From positions 186,001 through 250,000 of the forward strand of contig JACQAM010000003.1 of NCBI GenBank assembly GCA_016194975.1: a DNA stretch of 64,000 nucleotides, read 5' to 3'. Shown piece after piece: positions 35,801 through 43,936 of this stretch; position 1 is the stretch's first letter; the number at the start of each line of letters is the position of its first letter. The DNA comes from Bacteroidota bacterium (lineage in GTDB: Bacteria; Bacteroidota; Bacteroidia; Palsa-965). The position numbers and the translations under genes are program-made. The notes under the pieces were generated by a model. The model did no database searches and had not been told where the DNA came from. It saw nothing but the letters and a program-made list of their open reading frames with translations.

Positions 35801-37347
35801 CGATTTCCAACAACGTGATAAATGAAACGGCGAATCTCATTGCAAGTAATTTCGGGCAGACCGGAATTTATTGCGCGAACGCGATGGTCGCAACCACTCA
35901 CCTTGCCATTCAAAACAACAGCATCAAAAAAATGCGAAATGGAATTTGGGTGAGCCGCGTGAACAATGCGAAGATCACTGACAACGGGCCTATTACTTTT
36001 ATTGCCGGTCAACCGTATTCGGTGGCGCTGCCTGCAACAGGAATTCACATAGACCAATGCGTAAATGCGAAAGTGAGAAATAACAGGATCAAAAATACCG
36101 GGGCAGCAGTAAACACGAACAATACTATTTATGGAATTTATATTGAGAACTGCAAGAACGATACCATCACGCAGGATTCCTGCATCAATGTCGGAAGCGG
36201 AATTTTTCTCAAGGGTTCAGATAATCCTTCCTTACTTGCCTGTAACAAACTGAAAAATTGTTTCTACGGAATTAATTTCGGCAGAGTTGGCATCATCGAC
36301 AATCCTGTTTCATTGAACGATCAGATCCTTTTTGGAACTTCTCAAATTCCAACTTCAACAGGAAATGTTTGGACAGCTTCAATTCAAACTGATCTTGGTG
36401 GAAAAATTCAACAGATAAATGGAAATGGAATTCATTGGTATTACAATCCAACCAGCCCTACTTTTGGTCAAGTGGTTTTGGGTAGTTTTTATAATAGTAA
36501 TACAAGTGTAGGTGGTGTTGATCAATGCAGCAGTTTCCTTGCACCGGCTCCTGTTGGAAATATTGCATTGAGAGATTATTTGCTTTCAGGCATCTGCAAA
36601 AATCCGAGAACTTACGACACATTATCGGATGCCTACATTTATGATGCGCAGGTTTTCGCATACAGAATGCTTCATGATAATCCAGCGTGGCTTTCATTGG
36701 GAACAAGCGACGATGTTTACTATCAGAATTTCATGAACACCATGTTTAAATCAAACATCGAATATCTTGCTTATGCTGAAGATGCAATAGCTGCCGAAGA
36801 TTATTCAACTGCGGATGCTTATGTTGCAGCAGTACAAAGTTACGATCCGCAAACGCTGAGCATATTTGATCGCAACCGCGCAACTGTGATGCGTGTGTTT
36901 CTCAATACCTGGGCGAATGACGATTTCAATTTGTCTGACGCAGATCAAGGCACGCTTTATAACATTGCGAAACAGGGAATGATTTCCGGTGGAATGGGTG
37001 TAACTGATGCAAGAAATATGTTGGAAATAGAAATTCACGACAGCAGTAATGTTCGTGTTGCTTATCAACCGATTGAAAATTCTCAGGAAATAGCCGTAAG
37101 TCATGTGTTTCCGAATCCTACAACAGGAAAGTTTTCTTTTAACCTTGACCTTCCTGATGGACAAGACGGGCAAATGAATCTGTATGATCTCACAGGAAGG
37201 AGAGTCGCGGCATGGCAATTGGTAGGTGGCATTAGAACTTACACGTTTGATGCATCAAATCTGCCAAGCGGAACGTATATCTATTCCGTGATTTGTAACG
37301 GCGTTGCTATTTCAACAGGCCGATTGGTGATAATAAGACAAGAGTAA
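32809..37347 (+). CDS. Large secreted T9SS cargo protein with beta-helix region
   Basis: A 1512-residue protein. The signal peptide (KIRIHTYLFLLATMLLSPRV, N-FGQ) is followed by a beta-sandwich (about 35-160), a second domain opening CNGGFEYNYFNP and ending YYIDDVRIEPYP (about 170-385), and Ig/PKD-like segments (390-620). A right-handed parallel beta-helix follows (about 640-1170; repeated N-N-x-I-x-N turns such as TISNNVINET and AIQNNSIKKMRNGIWV). The C-terminal sorting domain starts VSHVFPNPTTGKFSF and ends GRLVIIRQE. It is a surface or released protein. The beta-helix suggests glycan binding or cleavage, but no catalytic residues could be assigned. Confidence 0.85.
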   Translation: MTLKQNRSRKIRIHTYLFLLATMLLSPRVNFGQTMSVPSSYITLGQNDSCFAFTSSNSDNWFKFTAPLSALEFDLSNTTSSGFDSVAFWKSTGGDITFVNSGVKTGDENTLVDTALSTDSIYWIYVRKVGTVSCTANNCISFKSSFMVVFCGTGCPSVLYDSTNTCELVCNGGFEYNYFNPTTLNKLLYACPWQRPAFTGTIISTPDYFSSDGGTPVDIPSNNFGWQNSYTSNSALSDSGYAGILCYWGGDSNNPADPDYREYVSEPLISNLLAGKQYKISFRVSLADKAQWGSKNLGAYLSSGILTQNNANFINVIPQVVNSSFITDTMNWVLISGTYTATGTESWITIGQFTSDAGSVTHFQTTGVNGSYYYIDDVRIEPYPDSIFVSVTPNPVCNGDTVRLIAQTNVANAYFFTWLADPIATGGLLTNNNDTVYALPGDTEIYKSIIHLPNYYGCTINDTTKLIWLPGPKNVNAGTNQTICLGKSATLMGTLQGTYNTTSWATMNNQIICTNCTTTVVNPSMTTQYIFTATNTVTGCSDTDRVWIIVNPLHPSIILPVGGATTCAGCLNFTTSQSYSAYSWSANTSNSCDTCSTFQVCYPQNFNQVSAPVSVSVTDSNGCMGNATIYVPPCCVYKGYLDSTISNDSTSHLLISHPGLLVFNVVNQSWDAVNRNFSINGVLVIDQKTRFIGCDIWMGPNAKIIIRSGISFELTKQGNSVHPTRLYDGLCGEMWDGIYVDGTNPLSELKVNKGTTIEDAMNAIVSTHGGKFTVDGSSGQVKLNKNYIAILIHPYNGTHPGTIRNTIISCDKNGQSGATVGVSNNSAFLDSPFSASVGYAGIVIDTVTNFTIGDSTLYSYRNLFERTTFGVYAVRSNTNVWNNDFRYFTAPTLAHVAPIGGIAVYATNTSFGTSTNKLTVGRAGTKKAANIFKWSSYGVEATAGMNLSCERNRFDSCYVISIYSLADYNRTILVNLDTLHDCTGTNISCVQTNNSTITISNNVINETANLIASNFGQTGIYCANAMVATTHLAIQNNSIKKMRNGIWVSRVNNAKITDNGPITFIAGQPYSVALPATGIHIDQCVNAKVRNNRIKNTGAAVNTNNTIYGIYIENCKNDTITQDSCINVGSGIFLKGSDNPSLLACNKLKNCFYGINFGRVGIIDNPVSLNDQILFGTSQIPTSTGNVWTASIQTDLGGKIQQINGNGIHWYYNPTSPTFGQVVLGSFYNSNTSVGGVDQCSSFLAPAPVGNIALRDYLLSGICKNPRTYDTLSDAYIYDAQVFAYRMLHDNPAWLSLGTSDDVYYQNFMNTMFKSNIEYLAYAEDAIAAEDYSTADAYVAAVQSYDPQTLSIFDRNRATVMRVFLNTWANDDFNLSDADQGTLYNIAKQGMISGGMGVTDARNMLEIEIHDSSNVRVAYQPIENSQEIAVSHVFPNPTTGKFSFNLDLPDGQDGQMNLYDLTGRRVAAWQLVGGIRTYTFDASNLPSGTYIYSVICNGVAISTGRLVIIRQE

Positions 37348-37355
37348 AACAGAGT

Positions 37356-37392
37356 CCCGCCCTTTTCATTTTGAGAAAAGGGCGGAATTTCT
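37356..37392 (+). terminator. Hairpin terminator after the large T9SS gene
   Basis: The stem ccgcccttttc/gagaaaagggcgg with a short loop is followed by aatttctt. It lies 9 bp after the stop. A degraded copy (cccgcctttgtt...gagggcag) precedes the second small cargo gene. Confidence 0.8.
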
Positions 37393-37400
37393 TAAATTTA
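37370..37400 (+). promoter_or_regulatory. Candidate Bacteroidota-type promoter overlapping the terminator
   Basis: TTTG (37370-37373), a 19-nt spacer and TAAATTTA (37393-37400) match the TTTG-N19-TAnnTTTG consensus except for the last base. The -7 box is only 4 bp from the ATG, so a transcript from here would be leaderless. The TTTG is not conserved at this spacing in the paralogue, so support is weak. Confidence 0.3.
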
Positions 37401-37404
37401 TTAA

Positions 37405-38370
37405 ATGAGAAAAGTTTTACTTGTTTGTTTTTTATTCTCTGCATCCGTTATGAATGCGCAGATGAATCTTGTTCCAAATGGAGATTTTGAGGATTCGGTA
37501 ATCTGTACAATGAGTAGCGGAGTAATGCCCGCTAACTGGTATCCTCCTTCATTTGGAAGTCCTGATTATTATGGCATTTATACTACGATAGCAGGTTGCA
37601 CGTTGGCGAATACATTTTGGGGGGGGGGGGGGATTCCTTTTGGCTATGGTTATCAGTGGCCACACTCAGGAACTCATTACGCAGGCTTTAATTCAGGAAT
37701 GAACGGACGAGAATACATGGCTGTCAAACTTGCAGATAGTTTGATGCCCGGAAAAAAATACTGTTTGGAATTTTACGTTTCATTGACTGAAAATTCGCAG
37801 ATGTCAAGCGATGGCTTAGGAATTAGTCTTAGTAATGATTCGATTCATTATTATCAGTATGGAGCAAGTCCTGTCCCAGGTTTAGTTTTTACCGCTGGCA
37901 ATCCAACAGGAAATCAGTTGGCTGATACTACAAATTGGATGATGGTTAGAGACAGTTTTATTGCTGTTGGGGGAGAAAAGTATCTCATGTTCGGCAATAT
38001 TAGATCAGATGCCCAAACCACTTTTGCTCCAACTGGAGTGACATCAGGAAATCCTTGCTACTACTACGTTGATGACATTTCTTTGTTCTTCTGCGATTCT
38101 ATTGACAGCGTTGTAGAACCTGTTTATTCTTCCTTCACTTTATTTCCGAATCCGTCTTCAGGCAATTTTCAGTTGACCGGAAATTTTCCCGCGGATGCAG
38201 TGTTTCATGTTTATGATTTGTTGGGGCAAGAAGTTTCTGAACCTGTTGAAATGCCAGAAGGAAATAAATCGGTTTCTGTTTCATTAAATCTTGCAGATGG
38301 AATTTATTTTTACAGAATTATTTCGGGGAAAGAGATTTTGCATGAGGAGAAAATCGTGATCGTGAAATAA
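37405..38370 (+). CDS. T9SS cargo protein with 14-G tract, paralogue A
   Basis: A 321-residue secreted protein. The signal peptide MRKVLLVCFLFSASVMNAQ leads into a jelly-roll-like domain (NLVPNGDFE at the start, YYYVDDISLFFC at the end) and a sorting domain (FTLFPNPSSGNFQL ... HEEKIVIVK). The central region carries fourteen consecutive G (37619-37632, read F-W-G-G-G-G-I). A change of one G would shift the frame before the sorting domain, so the gene may switch on and off. The first 86 bp and a 69-bp part of the 3' end are identical to the next cargo gene, while the middle differs. Confidence 0.82.
   Translation: MRKVLLVCFLFSASVMNAQMNLVPNGDFEDSVICTMSSGVMPANWYPPSFGSPDYYGIYTTIAGCTLANTFWGGGGIPFGYGYQWPHSGTHYAGFNSGMNGREYMAVKLADSLMPGKKYCLEFYVSLTENSQMSSDGLGISLSNDSIHYYQYGASPVPGLVFTAGNPTGNQLADTTNWMMVRDSFIAVGGEKYLMFGNIRSDAQTTFAPTGVTSGNPCYYYVDDISLFFCDSIDSVVEPVYSSFTLFPNPSSGNFQLTGNFPADAVFHVYDLLGQEVSEPVEMPEGNKSVSVSLNLADGIYFYRIISGKEILHEEKIVIVK
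37619..37632 (+). repeat. G14 homopolymer within a coding sequence
   Basis: Fourteen consecutive G lie about one fifth of the way into the cargo gene. Such tracts slip readily during replication. The frame shown is the open one. Confidence 0.9.
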
Positions 38371-38402
38371 TATTTTTCGGGTTCATTTTTTTAGAAAATC
38401 TC

Positions 38403-38451
38403 GGGACGGTTACTAGAAACGAATCGGCTCATCATTATCAGACAGGAATAA
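38403..38451 (+). pseudogene. Relic of a T9SS sorting-domain 3' end
   Basis: In one frame the segment reads GRLLETNRLIIIRQE followed by a stop, and no gene leads into it (a stop lies just upstream). The large cargo gene ends GRLVIIRQE. This looks like the last codons of a lost paralogue of that gene, followed by a degraded copy of its terminator and then cargo paralogue B. The relic is short, so the call rests on the match and on the repeated gene order. Confidence 0.6.
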
Positions 38452-38517
38452 ATGAATATCCCGCCTTTGTTCTAAAACGAAGTCGAAGAATGAGGGCAGA
38501 TTTCTTAAATTTATTAA

Positions 38518-39462
38518 ATGAGAAAAGTTTTACTTGTTTGTTTTTTATTCTCTGCATCCGTTATGAATGCGCAGATGAATCTTGTACCTAACGGAGATTT
38601 TGAAACTCTAAGTAGTTGTCCTAATAATCAAGGAGAGTTGAATTTTGCAACACCGTGGTTTCAACCAGGGGGGTCCTCGCCTGATCTATATAATACTTGT
38701 GCACTTGTGAACTCAATGGCCATCCCACAAAATTGGACGGGGTTCCAAATGCCTCATTCTGGAAATGGATATGCGGGCTTCGCTGCTTTTGCTTATAACT
38801 ATGGTGATAATGTGAGAGAGTATATTGAAGTAAAATTGAGTGATACATTGGTGCAGGGAAAAAATTATTGCATTGAATTTTATATATCATTTGCAGATAG
38901 CTCTTTTTGGGCTGTTAATAGAGTTGGCGCATTATTATCCACACAACAGATAACTCAGACTCTCAATGACACAATTACTGCAACGCCGCAAATTGAGTAT
39001 TCTTCAGTGACAGTCATACAAGACACAGTCAACTGGATAAGAATTTCAGGAATTTATTTATCGGGGGGAGGAGAAAAATATCTCACGATAGGTAATTTTT
39101 ATCCGGATGATCAAACAGATACTTTGGGTAATTTGGGACCTAATCATTGGTGTTACTTTTATATAGATGATGTATCGGTTATTGATTGTGGCTGGTCAGG
39201 AATTCAATTTTATTCTTCTGAATTATTCAATATTTCACCCAATCCCTCCAATGGAAATTTTCAGCTTTCTGGTGTTTTTCCGTCACAGTCAGAAATTCAT
39301 TTTTATAATCTGCTCGGAGAGGAAGTTGAAAAAACTATTTCTATTCCCGAAGGGAATCAAACCATTCCTTTGGAATTAAATCTTGCAGATGGAATTTATT
39401 TTTACAGAATTATTTCGGGGAAAGAGATTTTGCATGAGGAGAAGATTGTGATTGTGAAATAA
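38518..39462 (+). CDS. T9SS cargo protein, paralogue B
   Basis: A 314-residue secreted protein with the same signal peptide as paralogue A at DNA level, a related but divergent middle (NLVPNGDFETLSSCPNNQGE; CYFYIDDVSVIDC) and a sorting domain (LFNISPNPSNGNFQL ... HEEKIVIVK). Where paralogue A has G14 this region has no long homopolymer. Identical ends around a variable core suggest exchange of middles or recent gene conversion of the ends. Role unknown; the jelly-roll-like core suggests ligand or glycan binding. Confidence 0.82.
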   Translation: MRKVLLVCFLFSASVMNAQMNLVPNGDFETLSSCPNNQGELNFATPWFQPGGSSPDLYNTCALVNSMAIPQNWTGFQMPHSGNGYAGFAAFAYNYGDNVREYIEVKLSDTLVQGKNYCIEFYISFADSSFWAVNRVGALLSTQQITQTLNDTITATPQIEYSSVTVIQDTVNWIRISGIYLSGGGEKYLTIGNFYPDDQTDTLGNLGPNHWCYFYIDDVSVIDCGWSGIQFYSSELFNISPNPSNGNFQLSGVFPSQSEIHFYNLLGEEVEKTISIPEGNQTIPLELNLADGIYFYRIISGKEILHEEKIVIVK

Positions 39463-39491
39463 TACAACCTCGTCTTTTACATTTTTTTGAT

Positions 39492-39541
39492 TGAAGCGAT
39501 GCAGGAACTGCGATTATAAAAAAATCTGCGGGAGAGAATGA
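39492..39541 (+). repeat. Right copy of 50-bp duplication, relic of AddB-like 3' end
   Basis: It encodes KRCRNCDYKKICGRE and a stop, versus KRCRNCDYKNICGRE at 32126-32173. Three of the four differences are synonymous. Its stop codon directly abuts the stop of the minus-strand TPR-SpoIIE gene. This is the layout expected if the AddB-like gene once ended here and the block between was inserted later. Confidence 0.8.
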
Positions 39542-41743
39542 TCACACCCTCACTCCCACTACACAAACATCATCCACCTGCTCCGCGCTTCCTTTCCATT
39601 CGAGAAAAGCGTTCTCTATTTTCTCTCCCTGTTCTTTCATTGGTAAACCACTCACGGAAACCAGCAACTGTCCGAATTTTTTTGCGAGAAATTTCTTCCC
39701 CGTTTTCTCACCGAACTGGTCGGCGTAACCATCGGAAGATATCCAGCATTCGAAATTTTCTTCCATTTTAATTTCATGTTGCTCGAATGGAGGCCCATCC
39801 GTCTTTTTTTCGCCGGCTATGGAATAACGATCGCCGCGAATGGAATGAAATCCGTTTTTATCAGAATAATAGAACGGGCGTGACGCCCCGGAAAATAATA
39901 TTGTCCCCGCTTTTTTATCGATGCACACCAGCGCAACGTCCATTCCATCGCGCGTGTCGCGCGCACTTGCATCCTTGTTCAGCGAATTGATCACGAGCAC
40001 ATGAAGCTTCCCGAGAATATCAGACGGATCATGCATTTCATTTTCCTCGATGATCTTATTCAGCATGTTCAATCCAACTACGGAAACCAATGCACCCGGA
40101 ACTCCGTGCCCTGTGCAATCGGCAACAGCCACATAAATTCTTTCTGCTTTTTTTGCCATCCAGTAAAAATCGCCGCTCACAATATCTCTCGGGCGATTGA
40201 AAATAAAATAGTCGCTGCAGTTTTCTTTCAGAATTTTTTCATCGGGAAGAACGGATTGCTGTATCCTGCGCGCGTACGTGATGCTGTCGGTGATATCTTT
40301 ATTTTTTTCTGCGATGATCTTATTCTGCCCGGCGAGCATTTTATTCGTTTTCTTTTTCTGCCTGTTGCTCCGCAGCACGATAAGGATCACGAACAAAAGC
40401 AGCAAAGATCCTGCAGTGAGCCCGTAATTGAAAACTTTTTCTTTCTCTTTGTCCTTCTGCAATAATTCCTGTTCCTTCTGCAACATATCGATCGTGCTTT
40501 GTTTTTTTGTCGATTCATATTTCACTTCCAGTTCATCTACCTGGCGCATGCTTTCACTTTTATAAACGGAATCATTAAGCGAAACCCGTTCGCGGAGCGT
40601 ATTCAGTGCATCTTTATATCGTCCTGCATTTTCGTAGATGTCAACATAAGCACCAAGAATAGAAAGACGAAAACCGGGAACAGAAAACGCATTGTTTATT
40701 TTTTTCGCGTCTTCCATCAACGCGAGCGCAGAATCATTTTTGCCGGCGAGACTTAACCCTGTTGCAAAATTGCAGGTGAAATCAAGTTTGTGGTCATCGT
40801 CGATGTAAGCGGAAAGATCCATTGACTTCCTGTAAAACTCAAGCGCCTTTGCTGCATTTTTCTGGGCGTAGTAAACATTGCCGATATTATTAAAACATTC
40901 CGCCATTCCCGCTGAATCGTTCAACTCTTCTCTTATTTTCAATGACCGATCGTAGGAGTAAACTGCGCTGTCGAATTTCTGCAATTCATAATACGCAATG
41001 CCCATACTGTTCACATTACCTGCCTGCATCCTGAGATTTCCTGTTTCCGTTTCCAACAAATCTACTTTCATAAAAAACTCCAGCGCTTTTTCCGGTTTGT
41101 TCATGTCGATGTAGGTGTTGCCGATATTCACAAGCGTATTCGCAATTGAATTTTTATTTCCTTCTTTTTCCTTCAATGGTAATGCACGAAAATAATATTC
41201 CAGCGATTTTTTGTACTCCCCTTTCGCTTCGTAAATGGAACCGAGATTGCTCATCGTGGCAGCCATGCCGGATGAATCATGCAACTCTTCACGGATAAAC
41301 AATGCGTCATTGTAATCATCGAGCGCATCCGATAATTTATTTTTCATTTTCGCCACGCTTCCGAGATTGTTGAGCACATTCCCCTGCAGAAAACGAAGGT
41401 TCGATGATTTGGCCAGCTTCAATGCATCATAAAAATATTTCTGCGCCGAATCTGCATCTCCATTAACGACGAGGAAAACATTCCCGACAGAAACAAGCGC
41501 CATCCCTTTTTTGTAATCATCATCAACGCGTGCAGAGAGAGTCATTGCTTCCCGCGCATACTTCATGCTTTTTTCACCATCGAGGTTCAATTCGAATTTT
41601 GCCAGTGAAAGAAGGCGTGTAAGACGTAAAGAATCGTCCGACTTCTGCGCGAGCAGCTTCTCAAGACTGTCGGCTTTGTTTTTCTGCGCATCAAGAGTGA
41701 TGGCAGCCAATAACAAAATGAAAAAAAATAAGTGGCGTAACAT
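39542..41743 (-). CDS. TPR sensor with SpoIIE (PP2C) phosphatase output
   Basis: A 733-residue protein: signal peptide (LFFFILLLAAITLDAQ), about eight TPR repeats (roughly 40-380; AATMSNLGSIYEAKGEYKKS, NTLVNIGNTYIDMNKPEKA), a membrane segment (about 440-458, LTAGSLLLLFVILIVL), a coiled coil and a cytoplasmic SpoIIE domain (about 500-731). The phosphatase motifs are GDFYWMAKK, VAVADCTGHGVPGALVS, DGMDVALVCID and SSDGYADQFG. It probably dephosphorylates an anti-sigma-factor antagonist or similar target in response to a periplasmic signal. A homologous output domain is in the gene at 59076. Confidence 0.9.
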   Translation of the reverse strand: MLRHLFFFILLLAAITLDAQKNKADSLEKLLAQKSDDSLRLTRLLSLAKFELNLDGEKSMKYAREAMTLSARVDDDYKKGMALVSVGNVFLVVNGDADSAQKYFYDALKLAKSSNLRFLQGNVLNNLGSVAKMKNKLSDALDDYNDALFIREELHDSSGMAATMSNLGSIYEAKGEYKKSLEYYFRALPLKEKEGNKNSIANTLVNIGNTYIDMNKPEKALEFFMKVDLLETETGNLRMQAGNVNSMGIAYYELQKFDSAVYSYDRSLKIREELNDSAGMAECFNNIGNVYYAQKNAAKALEFYRKSMDLSAYIDDDHKLDFTCNFATGLSLAGKNDSALALMEDAKKINNAFSVPGFRLSILGAYVDIYENAGRYKDALNTLRERVSLNDSVYKSESMRQVDELEVKYESTKKQSTIDMLQKEQELLQKDKEKEKVFNYGLTAGSLLLLFVILIVLRSNRQKKKTNKMLAGQNKIIAEKNKDITDSITYARRIQQSVLPDEKILKENCSDYFIFNRPRDIVSGDFYWMAKKAERIYVAVADCTGHGVPGALVSVVGLNMLNKIIEENEMHDPSDILGKLHVLVINSLNKDASARDTRDGMDVALVCIDKKAGTILFSGASRPFYYSDKNGFHSIRGDRYSIAGEKKTDGPPFEQHEIKMEENFECWISSDGYADQFGEKTGKKFLAKKFGQLLVSVSGLPMKEQGEKIENAFLEWKGSAEQVDDVCVVGVRV

Positions 41744-41898
41744 TGGAACGATGTTTCAAAATTAGAATAAATATGATGAGGGCTAATGAAGAATTGCAGT
41801 GCGATAGCGGCTCCGTTTGATAGTATTCTTCATCCCGCAGGGGCTCTCGATACAAACTGAACTACAATTCTCCATGCCTAAAAAGATAACTTTGTCTC

Positions 41899-43734
41899 AT
41901 GTTTTATTCCTCGCTGGAAGATTGCCTCAATGACCTGGAAAAACACGGGCACCTGGTGCGTGTGAAAGAAGAAGTGGATCCTCATCTCGAAATGGCCGCC
42001 ATTCATCTGCGCGTGCATGCAGCGGGAGGGCCGGCATTGCTTTTTGAAAATGTGAAAGGAACAAAGTTCCGCGCTGCCTCCAATATTTTCGGAACGAAAG
42101 AACGTGTAGAATTTATTTTCCGAGGAACAATGGATAAAGTAAAAGAACTGATCCGCCTGCGGAAAGATCCGATGGAAGCGCTGCGGCATCCGTTCAGAAA
42201 TATAAGCGCAGGATTTTCTGCAATGAAAGCGGTCCCTGAAAAAACAAATTCACTTCCTTCTCTTTACCACGAAATAAAAATTTCCGATCTGCCGCAGATC
42301 AAACACTGGCCGCAAGACGGAGGAGCGTTCATCACGCTGCCGATCGTTTACACCGAAGACATAGATCAGCCCGGCATTATGCATTCGAATGTGGGCATGT
42401 ACAGAATTCAATTGAGTGGAAACGAATATTTGCAGGACAAAGAAGTGGGTTTGCATTATCAATTGCATCGCGGTATTGGCGTTCACCAGTCGAAATGCAA
42501 TGCGAAAGGAATTCCGATGAAAGTTTCTGTGTTCGCAGGTGGCCCGCCTTCGCTTTCATTTGCTGCCGTGATGCCTTTGCCCGAAGGAATTTCTGAACTG
42601 ACTTTTGCGGGAGTACTCGGCGGAAGAAAAGTCCGCTATGGAATGAAAGATGATTTTACAATTCTTGGCGACGTGGATTTTGTGATCACCGGGGAGGTTT
42701 ACACCGGAGAAAATAAAAACGAAGGCCCGTTCGGCGATCACTTCGGTTATTACAGCATGAAGCATCCTTTCCCCGTGATGCGCGTGCATAAAGTGTGGCA
42801 CAAAAAAAATGCGATCTGGCCATTCACCGTTGTGGGCCGTCCGCCGCAGGAAGACACGCTATTCGGCATGCTCGTGCATGAGCTCGCGGGTAATGCGCTC
42901 GCAGATGAAATTCCCGGATTGCATTCGGTGAATGCCGTGGATGCTGCCGGTGTTCATCCCCTGCTCCTTGCTTTGGGAAGTGAACGTTACACGCCTTACC
43001 TCAAAGAAAAAATTCCTTCAGAAATTCTCACCATCGCCAATCACATTCTCGGAAGCGGGCAACTTTCATTAGCAAAATATCTTTTTATCACAGCGAAAGA
43101 GGAGGATAAAAATATTGACACAAAAAATATTCCTGCCTTTTTCCGCCATGTGCTGGAGCGCACCGATCTCACACGCGACATACATTTTCACACGCACACG
43201 AGCATTGACACACTCGACTACAGCGGAACAGGACTGAATACCGGATCGAAAGTAGTTCTTGCCGCTGCGGGGGAAAAAAGAAGAACGCTCAGTGAAAATA
43301 TTCCATCGTTGAATTTACCCGTTGGATTTACTGAAATGAAATTGATCCTTCCCGGAATTATCTGCTTGCAAAGCCCTCCGCATTCCGGAAATGAAAATGC
43401 AGAAAAAGAAATTTCAGGCCTTGCTTCGGCGCTTTCTTCGCAGAAAGAAAAACTTTCCGGCGTGATGATGATCGTGCTGTGCGATAATGTGAATTTCACA
43501 ACGGCTTCACTGAACAACTGGCTATGGGCCACTTTCACGAAGAGTAATCCATCGCACGACATTTACGGCGTTGATTCGTTCACCGAACATAAACACTGGG
43601 GTTGCCGCGGGCCACTTATCATTGATTCCCGCACAAAAAAACACCATGCACCCGCACTTGAAAAAGATCCTGCAATAGAAAAGAAAATTGAACGTTTATT
43701 TGTGGAAGGCGGATCGCTGAAAAAATTCGCCTGA
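41899..43734 (+). CDS. UbiD-family decarboxylase
   Basis: A 611-residue prenylated-FMN-dependent decarboxylase. The N-domain opens MFYSSLEDCLNDLEKHGHLV. HYQLHRGIGVHQSKCNAKG and EVYTGENKNEGPFGDHFGYY contain the metal/cofactor and catalytic region, and VVGRPPQEDTLFGMLVHELA the acidic residues that follow. Length and sequence fit the menaquinone/ubiquinone branch (4-hydroxy-3-polyprenylbenzoate decarboxylase-like). The phylum uses menaquinone, so a quinone role is likely but unproven. The partner UbiX is not in the window. Confidence 0.9.
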   Translation: MFYSSLEDCLNDLEKHGHLVRVKEEVDPHLEMAAIHLRVHAAGGPALLFENVKGTKFRAASNIFGTKERVEFIFRGTMDKVKELIRLRKDPMEALRHPFRNISAGFSAMKAVPEKTNSLPSLYHEIKISDLPQIKHWPQDGGAFITLPIVYTEDIDQPGIMHSNVGMYRIQLSGNEYLQDKEVGLHYQLHRGIGVHQSKCNAKGIPMKVSVFAGGPPSLSFAAVMPLPEGISELTFAGVLGGRKVRYGMKDDFTILGDVDFVITGEVYTGENKNEGPFGDHFGYYSMKHPFPVMRVHKVWHKKNAIWPFTVVGRPPQEDTLFGMLVHELAGNALADEIPGLHSVNAVDAAGVHPLLLALGSERYTPYLKEKIPSEILTIANHILGSGQLSLAKYLFITAKEEDKNIDTKNIPAFFRHVLERTDLTRDIHFHTHTSIDTLDYSGTGLNTGSKVVLAAAGEKRRTLSENIPSLNLPVGFTEMKLILPGIICLQSPPHSGNENAEKEISGLASALSSQKEKLSGVMMIVLCDNVNFTTASLNNWLWATFTKSNPSHDIYGVDSFTEHKHWGCRGPLIIDSRTKKHHAPALEKDPAIEKKIERLFVEGGSLKKFA

Positions 43735-43783
43735 TACGGTAAATGCATTATGAAAAATGTGGCTTCGGTGCATCCTGTAGAGT

Positions 43784-43801
43784 CCACCGATTAATCGGTG
43801 G
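43784..43801. repeat. Perfect 18-bp palindrome
   Basis: ccaccgattaatcggtgg, flanked by agt and gctatg, lies in the 202-bp gap between ubiD and the M48 gene. It could be a terminator stem without a T tract, an operator, or part of a dispersed repeat. Confidence 0.7.
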
Positions 43802-43936
43802 GCTATGAATCAGATCTTATGAAAATAATTTTAAGTTGGCGTCTTAATAATTCACAACAACAATGGCCGACGTATAACTATTTCCCTCGTTCTTCGTTCA
43901 ATTCATTAACTTAGGTACTTCATAAAACGCTCCCCC

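Noticed and set aside
37619-37632. G14 as a masked gap or assembly filler
   Set aside because: The tract keeps the frame and encodes a plausible glycine run, so I treat it as real, though read-level checking is needed.
32174-39491. Prophage or conjugative element
   Set aside because: No integrase, capsid, relaxase or replication gene is present; only an XRE regulator and secreted cargo genes.
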